From Firmicutes bacterium UBA5388 (GTDB lineage: Bacteria > Bacillota > UBA4882 > UBA10575): DNA of 50,529 nt. The translations under genes and the position numbers were made by a program. Positions 1 through 7,378 of this stretch are shown here, piece by piece (position 1 is the first letter of the stretch; every line of letters starts with the position of its first letter). The stretch is taken from NCBI GenBank assembly GCA_002409975.1, contig DHOO01000092.1, positions 8,226-58,754 on the forward strand, read 5' to 3'. The notes under the pieces were generated by a model. That model was given only the letters and a program-made list of their open reading frames with translations, did no database searches and had not been told where the DNA came from.

Positions 1-198
1 ATTAGGTCTATAAAAGAACAGTTTAAGCTGACCATCCTTTTAATTGAACATGATATGAATTTGGTAATGGGGATCTGTCAGCGCATAATTGTGTTGGATT
101 ATGGTCGGGTGATTGCGCAGGGGGCGCCGGCGGAGATTTCCAAAAACCAGATGGTGATCAAAGCTTACCTTGGGAAGGAGATGGAGAATGATGCTTAA
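1..198 (+). CDS. livG: Branched-chain amino-acid ABC transporter ATP-binding protein LivG, C-terminal part
   Basis: Only the last 65 codons are present; the window edge cuts the gene. The visible protein contains the ABC switch region LLIEHDMNLVMGICQRI, with the H-loop histidine, then LDYGRVIAQGAPAEI and a tail ending AYLGKEMENDA. This is characteristic of LivG-type ATPases, which bind ATP on the cytoplasmic face of the LivHM permease and drive uptake of leucine, isoleucine and valine. The stop overlaps the start of the second ATPase gene, livF, so the two are probably translationally coupled. The permease and binding-protein genes would lie upstream, outside the window. Confidence 0.9.
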   Translation: MRSIKEQFKLTILLIEHDMNLVMGICQRIIVLDYGRVIAQGAPAEISKNQMVIKAYLGKEMENDA

Positions 199-895
199 GG
201 TTGAAAACCTTGATGTTTATTATGGGAATATCCATGCTCTTCATAATGTCAGCTTTGAAGTAAATGAAGGAGAAATTGTTACTTTAATTGGCGCTAATGG
301 CGCTGGCAAGACTACTGTTCTCCATGGGATCTCTGGATTAATTCCAATTAAATCAGGTACGGTTGAGTTTTGTGATTCTGCTCTCCACTCTCTTTCTCCC
401 CATAAAATTGTGGAGTTAGGTTTGGCGCAAGTCCCGGAAGGAAGAAGAATCTTCTCTAATCTCACCGTCATGGAGAACTTAGAGATGGGCGCTTTTATCC
501 GTAAAGATCATACTCAGATTAGAAAGGATTATGAGAAGATCTTTACCCGCTTTCCCCGCCTGCAGGAACGGCTTAAGCAAGTAGCAGGGACGCTAAGCGG
601 TGGCGAACAACAGATGCTGGCGATTGCCAGAACATTAATGTCTAGGCCAAAGCTGGTTTTGATGGATGAACCTTCGATGGGACTAGCGCCGCTCTTGGTT
701 AAGGAGATCTTTTCTATTATTTCTGAGATTAATGCCGCAGGAACAACTATTTTACTGGTGGAACAAAATGCTCACTTGGCGCTCTCGATTGCCGATCGGG
801 CTTATGTCTTGGAGACAGGTAGAGTGGTTTTGCAAGGGGACGCTAAAGAACTGGCAAGTAGTGAGGAAGTGCGTAAGGCCTATTTAGGAGGCTGA
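191..895 (+). CDS. livF: Branched-chain amino-acid ABC transporter ATP-binding protein LivF
   Basis: This is the second ATPase of the Liv high-affinity branched-chain amino-acid importer (234 aa, normal length). Walker A GANGAGKT is at residues 34-41, the ABC signature is LSGGEQQ, Walker B is LVLMDEPS, and the switch region is LLVEQNAHLALSIADRAYVLETG; the glutamine after VE is usual for LivF. The start is ATG 191 or the adjacent ATG 188, both behind AAGGAG at 175-180. The open frame extends further upstream, but that part lies inside livG. The gene overlaps the livG stop, indicating one operon. The CBS-ACT gene follows 59 bases later and is probably co-transcribed. Confidence 0.95.
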   Translation: MLKVENLDVYYGNIHALHNVSFEVNEGEIVTLIGANGAGKTTVLHGISGLIPIKSGTVEFCDSALHSLSPHKIVELGLAQVPEGRRIFSNLTVMENLEMGAFIRKDHTQIRKDYEKIFTRFPRLQERLKQVAGTLSGGEQQMLAIARTLMSRPKLVLMDEPSMGLAPLLVKEIFSIISEINAAGTTILLVEQNAHLALSIADRAYVLETGRVVLQGDAKELASSEEVRKAYLGG

Positions 896-896
896 T

Positions 897-936
897 ACCT
901 AGGATAATGGTAAATTACCTAGGACAATGGTATATG
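897..936 (+). repeat. 20-bp imperfect tandem duplication between livF and the CBS-ACT gene
   Basis: Two adjacent 20-base units begin with ACCTAGGAYAATGGTA, at 897-916 and 917-936. They differ at only a few positions. They fall between the livF stop and the ribosome-binding site of the next gene and have no evident function. Confidence 0.7.
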
Positions 937-954
937 AATGGAGGGGATAAGACT

Positions 955-1584
955 ATGTATGTTCGAAGCCGGATGACAGTTGATCCGATTACGGTCTCAC
1001 CGGAGACGATGATTGCCGAAGCTTTGGAATTAATGAGGGCAAAGAAAATTAATCGCATTCCGGTCGTTAAAGATGGGAAACTGGTTGGAATTATCACTGA
1101 ACGGAAATTGATGGAGGTTTCACCCTCTTCCGCTACCTCTCTTAGCATTTTTGAAATTAATTATCTCTTGTCGAAAACGAAGGTAAAAGAAGTAATGACC
1201 AAAAATGTAGTGACCGTTTCCCCGGATGATTTATTAGAAGTTGCTGCTTTAAAGATGAGAGATAACAATATCGGCGGACTTCCAGTCGTGGAAAACTCCA
1301 GAGTGGTTGGGATTATTACTGAATCAAACATTTTTGATGCTTTTATTGAAATCATGGGATTTCGGGAGCGAGGTAGCAGGATCTCTCTCCTGATTCAAGA
1401 GGATCGGCCGGGGGTTTTAGCGGATTTAGCAAAAACTATTGCCGCTTTTGAGATTAATATTACCCACTTAGCTATTTATCACGGGGAGATTGTAATTCGA
1501 ATTGATACTCGTGAGCCCGACAGTCTACTTCAGGCTTTAAAGGAGAAAGGTTTTAAAAAGTCGTCCGTGTTTATTACTGATTAG
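955..1584 (+). CDS. CBS-CBS-ACT domain protein (AcuB-like)
   Basis: This 209-aa cytoplasmic protein has two CBS domains followed by an ACT domain. The first CBS runs from about residue 6 (MTVDPITVSPETMIAEAL) and the second from about 80 (VMTKNVVTVSPDDLLEVAAL). The ACT domain starts at about residue 140 (ISLLIQEDRPGVLADLAKTI). CBS pairs usually bind adenosyl ligands, and ACT domains bind amino acids. Its position behind livGF suggests a regulatory role linked to branched-chain amino acids (inference). ATG 955 is chosen because GGAGGGG (940-946) lies 8 bases upstream; the frame is open back to 907, but that part runs through the tandem repeat and has no ribosome-binding site. The architecture matches proteins annotated AcuB, but no acetoin genes are nearby. 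Confidence 0.85.
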   Translation: MYVRSRMTVDPITVSPETMIAEALELMRAKKINRIPVVKDGKLVGIITERKLMEVSPSSATSLSIFEINYLLSKTKVKEVMTKNVVTVSPDDLLEVAALKMRDNNIGGLPVVENSRVVGIITESNIFDAFIEIMGFRERGSRISLLIQEDRPGVLADLAKTIAAFEINITHLAIYHGEIVIRIDTREPDSLLQALKEKGFKKSSVFITD

Positions 1585-1614
1585 AAGTAAAAATTTAAAT
1601 AGTGTCATGCTTAT

Positions 1615-1650
1615 ACCAAAGGCTGTCCCGAGAAAAGGACAGCCTTTGGT
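1615..1650. terminator. Strong bidirectional hairpin terminator
   Basis: ACCAAAGGCTGTCC (1615-1628) pairs perfectly with GGACAGCCTTTGGT (1637-1650) around an 8-base loop. It sits between the end of the liv/CBS-ACT operon and the convergent degV gene, so it may serve both. The flanks are A/T-rich, without a long uninterrupted T run. Confidence 0.75.
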
Positions 1651-1739
1651 GTAATTAATACGTTCCGATTTATGCCTAATAACATGATGGTTTAATCTTT
1701 TAATGGAGTCGTAAACCAGAAAAAGTCTTGGCCATATGG

Positions 1740-2582
1740 TTACTCAAAGTGGATGGCTGCCCCTACTGTTCCGGGACCGGTATGAACACCGATTACTGGT
1801 CCTACCTGGGTAAAAGTAGTAACTTTAAGCTGAAAAGCCTCTTCTAAAGCTTCTTTTAACTTGAGACCGGCTTGGAAGGCGGCGCCGTGGGCTACAAAGA
1901 TGGAAGATGGTTTTCTTCCTTTAGCGAGATCATGGAAGGCGTTAACGATGCTTTTGAGGGCTCGCTCTTGACTGCGGGCTATGCCCTGGGGGACATAGAT
2001 ACCTTCTTCATTGACCCGGACGATAGGTTTAATATTTAAGAGGGAACCCAGCAAATTGGGGACTTTACCAATGCGCCCTCCTTTATGGAGATACTCCAGG
2101 GTATTGAGGGTAAAAAGAGTTTCAATATTTTTTCTTGTGGCAGTAAGTTTTTCTAGAAGTTTGGAGCTGGCTAAACCCTCTTTCAACAATTTAGCTGCTT
2201 CTTTTACGAGAATGCCAATGCCAAGACTGATGTTTTTTGAATCGATGATGTGAATTTTCTGTTTAAGCTTTTCCTTAGCTAAATAGGCAGAGTTTAGGGT
2301 TCCACTTAATCCTGAGGAAAGGTGGATCGAAATGATCTCATCATAATCTTCAAATAGCTTCCGGTAAAGACTGATAAAATCTTCAGGAGAAGGTTGAGAA
2401 GTTGTTGGCAGCCGCTTACAATTGGCGAGACGTGTGTAAAAACCTTCAGCCGTCAGCTCCCCATCTTTAAACTCTTGCTCTGCAAATCTTACTTTTAAGG
2501 GAATAACGTGGACATTTAGCTCTTTTTTCATCTCTTCGGTGAGATCGGCTGTACTATCGGTTACTAAAGCAATCTTTCCCAT
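1740..2582 (-). CDS. DegV family fatty-acid-binding protein (FakB-like)
   Basis: At 280 aa this is the usual DegV length. It starts MGKIALVTDSTADL, with the family's early TDSTADL motif. It also has STxTSQPSPEDF-type (LPTTSQPSPEDFI) and IHLSSGLSGT motifs, where the conserved serine contacts the fatty-acid carboxylate. GRIGKVPNLLGSLLNIKPI matches the family core. DegV proteins hold a fatty acid for phosphorylation by FakA; a FakA-like kinase is encoded at 39071-40705 in the same window. The gene stands alone on the minus strand, convergent with the liv operon. GGAGG precedes ATG at 2582. The specific fatty acid cannot be inferred. Confidence 0.92.
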   Translation of the reverse strand: MGKIALVTDSTADLTEEMKKELNVHVIPLKVRFAEQEFKDGELTAEGFYTRLANCKRLPTTSQPSPEDFISLYRKLFEDYDEIISIHLSSGLSGTLNSAYLAKEKLKQKIHIIDSKNISLGIGILVKEAAKLLKEGLASSKLLEKLTATRKNIETLFTLNTLEYLHKGGRIGKVPNLLGSLLNIKPIVRVNEEGIYVPQGIARSQERALKSIVNAFHDLAKGRKPSSIFVAHGAAFQAGLKLKEALEEAFQLKVTTFTQVGPVIGVHTGPGTVGAAIHFE

Positions 2583-2758
2583 TATAAACCTCCATTTTTC
2601 CGGCTGGATCAGATCTTTTCTTATTCTTTGGTAGTTTCTACCTTTCCCCCGGATACTTTTATAGATTAGACGTAGGAATCAGAAAAACGTTACAGGAAGG
2701 AGGAGAAATTCGCGGAAAGATTTATCGAAAAGAGGCTGAAAAAAAACAAAGAAAGAAC

Positions 2759-2787
2759 TTGACTTTTATTAATTCATTGCGTACAAT
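2759..2787 (+). promoter_or_regulatory. Sigma-A type promoter of the ylxM-ffh operon
   Basis: TTGACT at 2759-2764 and TACAAT at 2782-2787 are separated by exactly 17 bases. The element lies about 49 bases upstream of the ylxM start. It is a close match to the vegetative consensus and the clearest plus-strand promoter in the window. Confidence 0.75.
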
Positions 2788-2835
2788 TAAAAATTGTAAA
2801 GCAAATTTACTTGTCAGGTAAGGAGGCTCATCAAA

Positions 2836-3213
2836 ATGGAGTTTTTAGTGAGGATGGGCCTACTCTACGATTTTTATGCTAATTTACTAACTAAGAAACA
2901 ACAGAAGGTTTTTGCTCTGTACTATCTGCAAAACTTTTCTTTGGCTGAGATTGCTGAAGAAGAAGGAACGACTAGACAGGCGGTGCATGATCTTTTACAA
3001 CGGACAGAAAAATTATTAGAACGCTGGGAAGATAAATTGCGATTGTTGGAGCAGTATTTGCAGAATAAAAAAATGATGCAGGAGATGTGCTGCGCCTTAA
3101 AAAAGCTAAGTGGCCTACTTTGTAAAGATGATGAGGTACAGGACGCTTTTGCCAATGTACAAAGGATCTTTGAACAACTGGCCTCCATCCTTGAAATTGA
3201 AATAGCTGAGTGA
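2836..3213 (+). CDS. ylxM: YlxM family helix-turn-helix protein (SRP-associated)
   Basis: This 125-aa protein matches the YlxM/UPF0122 family by sequence and position. The motif TKKQQKVFALYYLQNFSLAEIAEEEG is followed by TTRQAVHDLLQRTEKLL, a sigma-70 region-4-like helix-turn-helix. YlxM genes typically precede ffh, and the protein modulates signal-recognition-particle activity or its expression. Here it lies 52 bases upstream of ffh. AAGGAGG (2820-2826) precedes ATG 2836 at suitable spacing, and a good promoter lies just upstream. The protein should be cytoplasmic. Confidence 0.93.
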   Translation: MEFLVRMGLLYDFYANLLTKKQQKVFALYYLQNFSLAEIAEEEGTTRQAVHDLLQRTEKLLERWEDKLRLLEQYLQNKKMMQEMCCALKKLSGLLCKDDEVQDAFANVQRIFEQLASILEIEIAE

Positions 3214-3265
3214 GGACGTAAATAAAGACCTATTTTTTTAAACAAAGGTGAGCGGAGGATAAGTT

Positions 3266-4591
3266 ATGGTTTTTTCTAATCTGTCAGAAAAACTTCAGGA
3301 AACCTTTCGCCGTTTACGCGGTAAGGGTAAACTTGGAGAAAAAGATGTGGATGAGGCTTTACGTCAGGTTAAATTAGCTTTGTTAGAAGCGGATGTTAAT
3401 TTCCGTGTGGTTAGAGGTTTTATTAACCGGGTTAAAGAAAGAGCCATCGGTCAGGAGGTCTTAAATAGTCTTACTCCAGGTCAAATGGTAATCAAAATTG
3501 TGCATCAAGAACTAGCTAAGGTAATGGGGGAGAAAGCCGAGAACCTAAAGATAAGTGATCGTGCTCCTTCGATTTATCTCCTTGCTGGTCTTCAGGGGGC
3601 TGGTAAGACTACTACAGTGGGAAAACTCGGAGCTTTTCTTAAGAAACAAGGGCGTCGTCCCTTACTGACCGCTGCTGATGTCTATCGTCCGGCAGCCGCT
3701 AAGCAGCTTCAGGTTCTTGGCGAACAAATTGACCTTCCGGTTTATTGCGGTGAAGGGAAGGATCCGGTGGCGATTGCCGCGCAAGCGGTAGAAAGGGCCA
3801 GGCAAACACAGAGAGATATTGTATTAATCGATACGGCTGGGCGCCTTCATATTAATGAAGAATTAATGGATGAGTTACTGGAGATTAAAAAGGCGGTTAA
3901 TCCGGTTGAAATCTTATTGGTGGTTGATGCGATGACTGGTCAAGATGCAGTAACTGTCGCTCAAAGTTTTAATGAGAAGTTAGGCCTTACCGGTTTAATT
4001 TTGACGAAGCTAGATAGTGATACGCGGGGTGGGGCAGCGCTTTCGATTAGAGAAGTGACGGGATGCCCGATTAAATTTATTGGCACCGGCGAAAAAATGG
4101 ATGGGATCGAGGTTTTCCATCCTCAGCGATTAGCTTCTCGAATCTTGGGTATGGGTGATGTTTTAACCTTGATTGAGAAGGTGGAAGCTACAGTAGAAGC
4201 TGAGCAGGCCAAAAATTTGATGAAAAAGATCCAAAAGGATCAGTTCACTTTGGAAGATTTTATGGTTCAGATGCGTCAAGTTCAGAAGATGGGACCCCTC
4301 GAACAGGTATTTTCTATGATTCCAGGGATGAAATCAAAACAACTTCAGGGATTGGCGCTTGATGAAAAAAGTCTCAAGCATATTGAAGCGATTATTCAAT
4401 CAATGACGATTGAGGAACGAAGAACTCCGCAGATTATTAATGCCAGTCGGCGCAAGAGAATTGCTAGGGGTTCAGGCCGACCGATTCAGGAAGTTAATCG
4501 TTTGTTGAATCAATTCGAACAGAGTAAAAAGATGATGAAACAACTGGGCAATATCGGTAAAGGCGGATTCCCTAAGTTACCATTTATGTAG
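3266..4591 (+). CDS. ffh: Signal recognition particle protein Ffh
   Basis: This is the GTPase of the bacterial SRP (441 aa, normal length). It binds 4.5S/scRNA and signal peptides at the ribosome and docks with FtsY. The order is an N domain (about 1-90), the G domain with P-loop GLQGAGKTTT near residue 108, DTAGR near 191 and TKLDSD near 248, then the methionine-rich M domain (about 300 to the end). RNA binding is indicated by GSGRPIQEVNRLLNQF. The start at 3266 follows GCGGAGG. No 4.5S RNA gene was recognised in the window. Confidence 0.98.
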   Translation: MVFSNLSEKLQETFRRLRGKGKLGEKDVDEALRQVKLALLEADVNFRVVRGFINRVKERAIGQEVLNSLTPGQMVIKIVHQELAKVMGEKAENLKISDRAPSIYLLAGLQGAGKTTTVGKLGAFLKKQGRRPLLTAADVYRPAAAKQLQVLGEQIDLPVYCGEGKDPVAIAAQAVERARQTQRDIVLIDTAGRLHINEELMDELLEIKKAVNPVEILLVVDAMTGQDAVTVAQSFNEKLGLTGLILTKLDSDTRGGAALSIREVTGCPIKFIGTGEKMDGIEVFHPQRLASRILGMGDVLTLIEKVEATVEAEQAKNLMKKIQKDQFTLEDFMVQMRQVQKMGPLEQVFSMIPGMKSKQLQGLALDEKSLKHIEAIIQSMTIEERRTPQIINASRRKRIARGSGRPIQEVNRLLNQFEQSKKMMKQLGNIGKGGFPKLPFM

Positions 4592-4600
4592 GATCATATT

Positions 4601-4663
4601 TTGAAGAAACTAATTTTAGGTTTGAGTGTGGTCTGGTGGTTCTTAATTTTGCTTCATACTTAA
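4601..4663 (+). CDS. Possible 20-residue hydrophobic peptide between ffh and rpsP
   Basis: A TTG codon at 4601 opens a 21-codon frame beginning MKKLILGLSVVWW and ending in a hydrophobic stretch before TAA. AGGA (4591-4594) lies about 6 bases upstream. The composition, two lysines followed by a hydrophobic segment, resembles a small membrane peptide. It lies in the 121-base ffh-rpsP gap. It has no recognised family and could be chance. Confidence 0.25.
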   Translation: MKKLILGLSVVWWFLILLHT

Positions 4664-4712
4664 ACTTAAATTAAGATTATATTTCTACTTCTGTGAGGAG
4701 GTGAAAAAGAGA

Positions 4713-4976
4713 ATGGTACGTATTAGACTGACCCGTATGGGCGCAAAGAAACGCCCCTTTTACCGGTTTGTAGTGGCGGATTCCAAATCCCCGCGTGATG
4801 GGAGGTTTATTGAGATTTTAGGTCATTATAATCCGATCGCTACTCCCATGGAATTGGTGGTAGATAAGGAAAAGGCTCTTTATTGGTTATCTCAGGGAGC
4901 GCAACCATCCGAACCGGTCAAACGTTTGTTTAAAAAAGCCGGGGTTTTACCTGGAGAAGAAGCGGTTGGGGAATGA
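4713..4976 (+). CDS. rpsP: 30S ribosomal protein S16
   Basis: This 87-aa protein carries the S16 signature VRIRLTRMGAKKRPFYR, followed by VVADSKSPRDGRFIEILGHYNP. S16 is a primary-binding protein needed for assembly of the 30S platform. ATG 4713 is chosen because S16 proteins begin at this point and GAGGAGG lies just upstream. An in-frame GTG at 4701 overlaps that Shine-Dalgarno sequence and is unlikely to be used. The gene belongs to the canonical rpsP-khpA-rimM-trmD-rplS string. Confidence 0.97.
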   Translation: MVRIRLTRMGAKKRPFYRFVVADSKSPRDGRFIEILGHYNPIATPMELVVDKEKALYWLSQGAQPSEPVKRLFKKAGVLPGEEAVGE

Positions 4977-4992
4977 AAGGATGTGAAATTCC

Positions 4993-5220
4993 TTGAAAGA
5001 ATTGGTGGAGTTGCTCGCTAAATCTCTTGTTGATCATACTGATGAGGTTTATGTCCGAAAGGAAGAGTCAGCAAATTCCATTCTTTTGGAAATAACCGTT
5101 CATAAAGACGATATCGGTAAGATAATAGGTAGGAAAGGTCGAGTTATCAAGGCGATTCGTACCTTAGTCTGGGCATCCGCCCCCACAGATAAAAGGGTCC
5201 TGGTGGAATTGACTGAATGA
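4993..5220 (+). CDS. khpA: KH-domain RNA-binding protein KhpA (YlqC)
   Basis: This small 75-aa protein is a single KH domain with the GxxG-type loop IGKIIGRKGRVIKAIRTLV. KhpA/YlqC binds RNA, usually with KhpB, and affects cell-wall synthesis and division in Gram-positive bacteria. The predicted start is TTG 4993 behind AAAGGATG. The last four bases (ATGA) overlap the rimM start. Its location between rpsP and rimM is the standard Firmicutes position. Confidence 0.93.
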   Translation: MKELVELLAKSLVDHTDEVYVRKEESANSILLEITVHKDDIGKIIGRKGRVIKAIRTLVWASAPTDKRVLVELTE

Positions 5221-5774
5221 AACAAACTCAAGTAGCTGATCCCTGGAAAAACCCTCCGGTAGGACTAATTGCGGTGGGCGAGGTTCTGGGCACTCAGGGG
5301 AATAAAGGAGAAGTTAAGGTCTCACCTTTGACTGATACTTTAGAGCGTTGGCTGGAACTTGAAAGAGTGTTTATTTTTACCGAGGACGGAAAAAGTAAAC
5401 TATTCATTGATAAGGTCCGCTTTTTTAAAGGATTACCAATAGTAAAGTTCCGAGAAGTTAACAGTATATCCGAAGCCGCAGTTTTGCAAGGAGCATTTCT
5501 TTGGCTCCCGGAGGAAGAGAGGCCGCTTTTACCAGAGGGGCGCTTTTATCTCGATCAGATTATCGGGTTAAAAGTCTATTCCGTAAATGATCGTTTTCTG
5601 GGTATAATTGAAGAGATTCTCCTTACTGGAGCTAACGATGTTTATCTCCTGCGGGGAGGGGAAGATGGGGAAATCTTGCTTCCGGCTTTAAAATCTGTAG
5701 TCCGCTTGATTGACAGGGAAAAGCAAACAATGAGGGTGGATTTGCCACCTGGACTGTTGGATGGGGAAAGATAA
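5217..5774 (+). CDS. rimM: Ribosome maturation factor RimM
   Basis: At 185 aa this is close to the usual RimM length. An N-terminal RimM barrel (IAVGEVLGTQGNKGEVKVSPLTD) is followed by a PRC-barrel (YLDQIIGLKVYSVNDRFLG). RimM binds ribosomal protein S19 and assists 30S head assembly and 16S processing. ATG 5217 overlaps the khpA stop by 4 bases, which indicates coupling. Only two bases separate it from trmD. The N-terminal extension before IAVGEV is about 17 residues. Confidence 0.95.
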   Translation: MKQTQVADPWKNPPVGLIAVGEVLGTQGNKGEVKVSPLTDTLERWLELERVFIFTEDGKSKLFIDKVRFFKGLPIVKFREVNSISEAAVLQGAFLWLPEEERPLLPEGRFYLDQIIGLKVYSVNDRFLGIIEEILLTGANDVYLLRGGEDGEILLPALKSVVRLIDREKQTMRVDLPPGLLDGER

Positions 5775-5776
5775 GT

Positions 5777-6511
5777 ATGTTAATCCAATTTTTAACTTTA
5801 TTCCCCGAGATGTTTACTGGCCCATTTTCATATAGTATCATTAAGAGGGCTAGGGATAAGGGGTTAGTCACGCTTGAAATGGTCAATTTTCGAGAATATG
5901 CTCAGGATCGGCATTTATCGGTGGATGACACTCCTTATGGCGGTGGACCGGGAATGATTCTAAAGCCAGAACCGATCTTCAAAGCAGTAGAGGATGTGGG
6001 GGCTAAGACGGGCTCTAAACCTTATATTGTTTTAACTACGCCTCAAGGAGAAACCTTCTGCCAGCAGACTGCGGTTGAATTGAGTAAACTTCCTCATCTG
6101 CTTTTTGTTTGCGGCCATTATGAGGGTTTTGACGAGAGAATTCGTACGTTAGCTGATCGGGAGCTATCAATTGGAGACTATGTTTTAACCGGAGGGGAAC
6201 TTCCAGCGATGGCCATGGCGGAAGCCGTTATTCGTCTTCTCCCCGGCGTGCTGGGCGATCCGCAGGCGGCAAGTAAGGACTCTTTCAGTTTCAATAATGG
6301 GATCTTAGATTATCCCCACTATACAAAACCAGTTGAGTTCAGAGGAATGATAGTGCCGGCCATCTTACTTTCTGGAGACCATGGAAAAATTGAGACTTGG
6401 CGAAGGGAACAGGCTCTTTTACGGACTGCCCGTCGACGTCCTGAACTTTTATCCAAAATAGAGTTGACAGTTGGAGAACGGGAATTTTTAAAAAAAATGG
6501 GATTGATCTAA
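5777..6511 (+). CDS. trmD: tRNA (guanine-37-N1)-methyltransferase TrmD
   Basis: This SPOUT-family enzyme (244 aa) methylates N1 of G37 in tRNAs with SAM to prevent frameshifting. Diagnostic motifs are LTLFPEMF at the start, DDTPYGGGPGMILKPEP, VCGHYEGFDERI and the knot motif SIGDYVLTGGELPAM, followed by LGDPQAASKDSF. The gene lies in the ribosome-biogenesis operon directly after rimM. Family length and all core motifs are intact. Confidence 0.98.
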   Translation: MLIQFLTLFPEMFTGPFSYSIIKRARDKGLVTLEMVNFREYAQDRHLSVDDTPYGGGPGMILKPEPIFKAVEDVGAKTGSKPYIVLTTPQGETFCQQTAVELSKLPHLLFVCGHYEGFDERIRTLADRELSIGDYVLTGGELPAMAMAEAVIRLLPGVLGDPQAASKDSFSFNNGILDYPHYTKPVEFRGMIVPAILLSGDHGKIETWRREQALLRTARRRPELLSKIELTVGEREFLKKMGLI

Positions 6512-6554
6512 GTACTAATGATAATTGATAATGACGTTTCTTTGAAGGGAGGGA

Positions 6555-6899
6555 ATGATGATGAACCTAATTGATCTGGTGGAACAGGAACAACTCAAAA
6601 AAGACCTGCCCGCCTTCGGCCCTGGAGATACTGTTAGGGTTCACCTTAAAGTAGTTGAAGGAGAACGGGAAAGGATACAGATTTATGAAGGCGTGGTTAT
6701 TGCCCGTTCTAACGGAGGGTTAAGGGAGACCTTTACCGCGCGTAAAATATCTGGCGGAGTAGGCGTTGAAAGGATTTTTCCCGTACATTCTCCAATGATT
6801 GCTAAGATTGAAGTTGCCAGGAGAGGCCGTGTAAGAAGGGCTAAACTGTATTATCTAAGAAAACGTTCTGGTAAAGCTGCACGTATTCGTGAAAGATAA
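6555..6899 (+). CDS. rplS: 50S ribosomal protein L19
   Basis: This 114-aa protein carries the L19 signature FGPGDTVRVHLKVVEGERERIQIYEG and ends VRRAKLYYLRKRSGKAARIRE. L19 sits at the 30S-50S interface. Three consecutive ATG codons (6555, 6558, 6561) follow AAGGGAGGG, so the exact start is uncertain by up to two residues. It is the last gene of the rpsP operon. A G:U-rich hairpin (6922-6945) lies just downstream, but it lacks a T run. Confidence 0.97.
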   Translation: MMMNLIDLVEQEQLKKDLPAFGPGDTVRVHLKVVEGERERIQIYEGVVIARSNGGLRETFTARKISGGVGVERIFPVHSPMIAKIEVARRGRVRRAKLYYLRKRSGKAARIRER

Positions 6900-7013
6900 T
6901 AGATGAAAGTTCATCCATCCGGCCGGAGGCTAAGGTGCTTCTGGCGGTTTCACATTTCACCTTCTTTATATAATAGTTTAGCTAAATTTCGGATTATTAG
7001 CTACCTAGAAATG

Positions 7014-7048
7014 TATCTCGTAGCTCGTAACTCGTCGCTCGTGGCTCT
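7014..7048 (+). repeat. GCTCG-type dispersed repeat, copy A
   Basis: A run of short CTCGTRGCTCGTAACTCGTC-like units. It matches the reverse complement of 7147-7180 and the plus strand at 45967-46008 over about 30 bases. The three copies share a core close to GCAGCTCGTAACTCGTCGCT. Confidence 0.75.
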
Positions 7049-7146
7049 TATTCTATAATGCCGTTGGTGATTTTAGCTTTTCAAGTTCTTCGATAAGTTT
7101 ATTGGTTTAGCAAGCAAAATATATCCCCGAAGGCTAACTTTATGCG

Positions 7147-7180
7147 AACGACGAGAATCGAGCTACGAGCTGCGAGAGCA
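7147..7180 (-). repeat. GCTCG-type dispersed repeat, copy B (inverted)
   Basis: Read on the minus strand this begins CTCTCGCAGCTCGTAGCTCG and aligns with copies A (7014-7048) and C (45967-46008). Together with copy A it forms inverted arms around a 98-base core. Confidence 0.75.
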
Positions 7181-7264
7181 TGGTGCAAATCGTGAAATGA
7201 GGATTCCCGAGCGGGCAGAAAGCTTCTCCGTTCTCCCTATTCGTGGGAGAATTATCGAGTAAAG

Positions 7265-7287
7265 GATCACCCCGGGGTGGTCTTTTG
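7265..7287 (+). terminator. Terminator-like hairpin upstream of deoB
   Basis: GATCACCCC pairs with GGGGTGGTC in a nearly perfect dyad directly followed by TTTTG. It lies about 90 bases upstream of the deoB start. It may end transcription from the rplS side or act as an attenuator. No T-box or other known leader signature was recognised around it. Confidence 0.45.
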
Positions 7288-7378
7288 CTTTATAGGAAGC
7301 GCGATAGTCTTGTATTGAACGACGAGCCGAAAGGCTTTAAAAAAATACTCTTAATCGCTAGCGACGAGGAGGATTAAT

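Larger units (their letters stand above)
6900..7378. other. 479-base intergenic region with inverted repeats
   Basis: No convincing full gene lies here. From left to right it holds a weak hairpin (6922-6945), a GCTCG-rich repeat (7014-7048), a 98-base core, the same repeat in inverse orientation (7147-7180), a short CCCGAGCGGG hairpin near 7207 and a terminator-like hairpin (7265-7287). On the minus strand the core encodes a short coil-like fragment (NKLIEELEKLK, about 7060-7101), bounded by stops. The region looks like the remains of an inserted element. Confidence 0.6.

Noticed and set aside
7200..7290. T-box or riboswitch leader before deoB, because of GGGGTGGTC
   Set aside because: The T-box consensus AGGGTGGNACCGCG and the specifier stem are absent; the sequence is simply the right arm of a hairpin.
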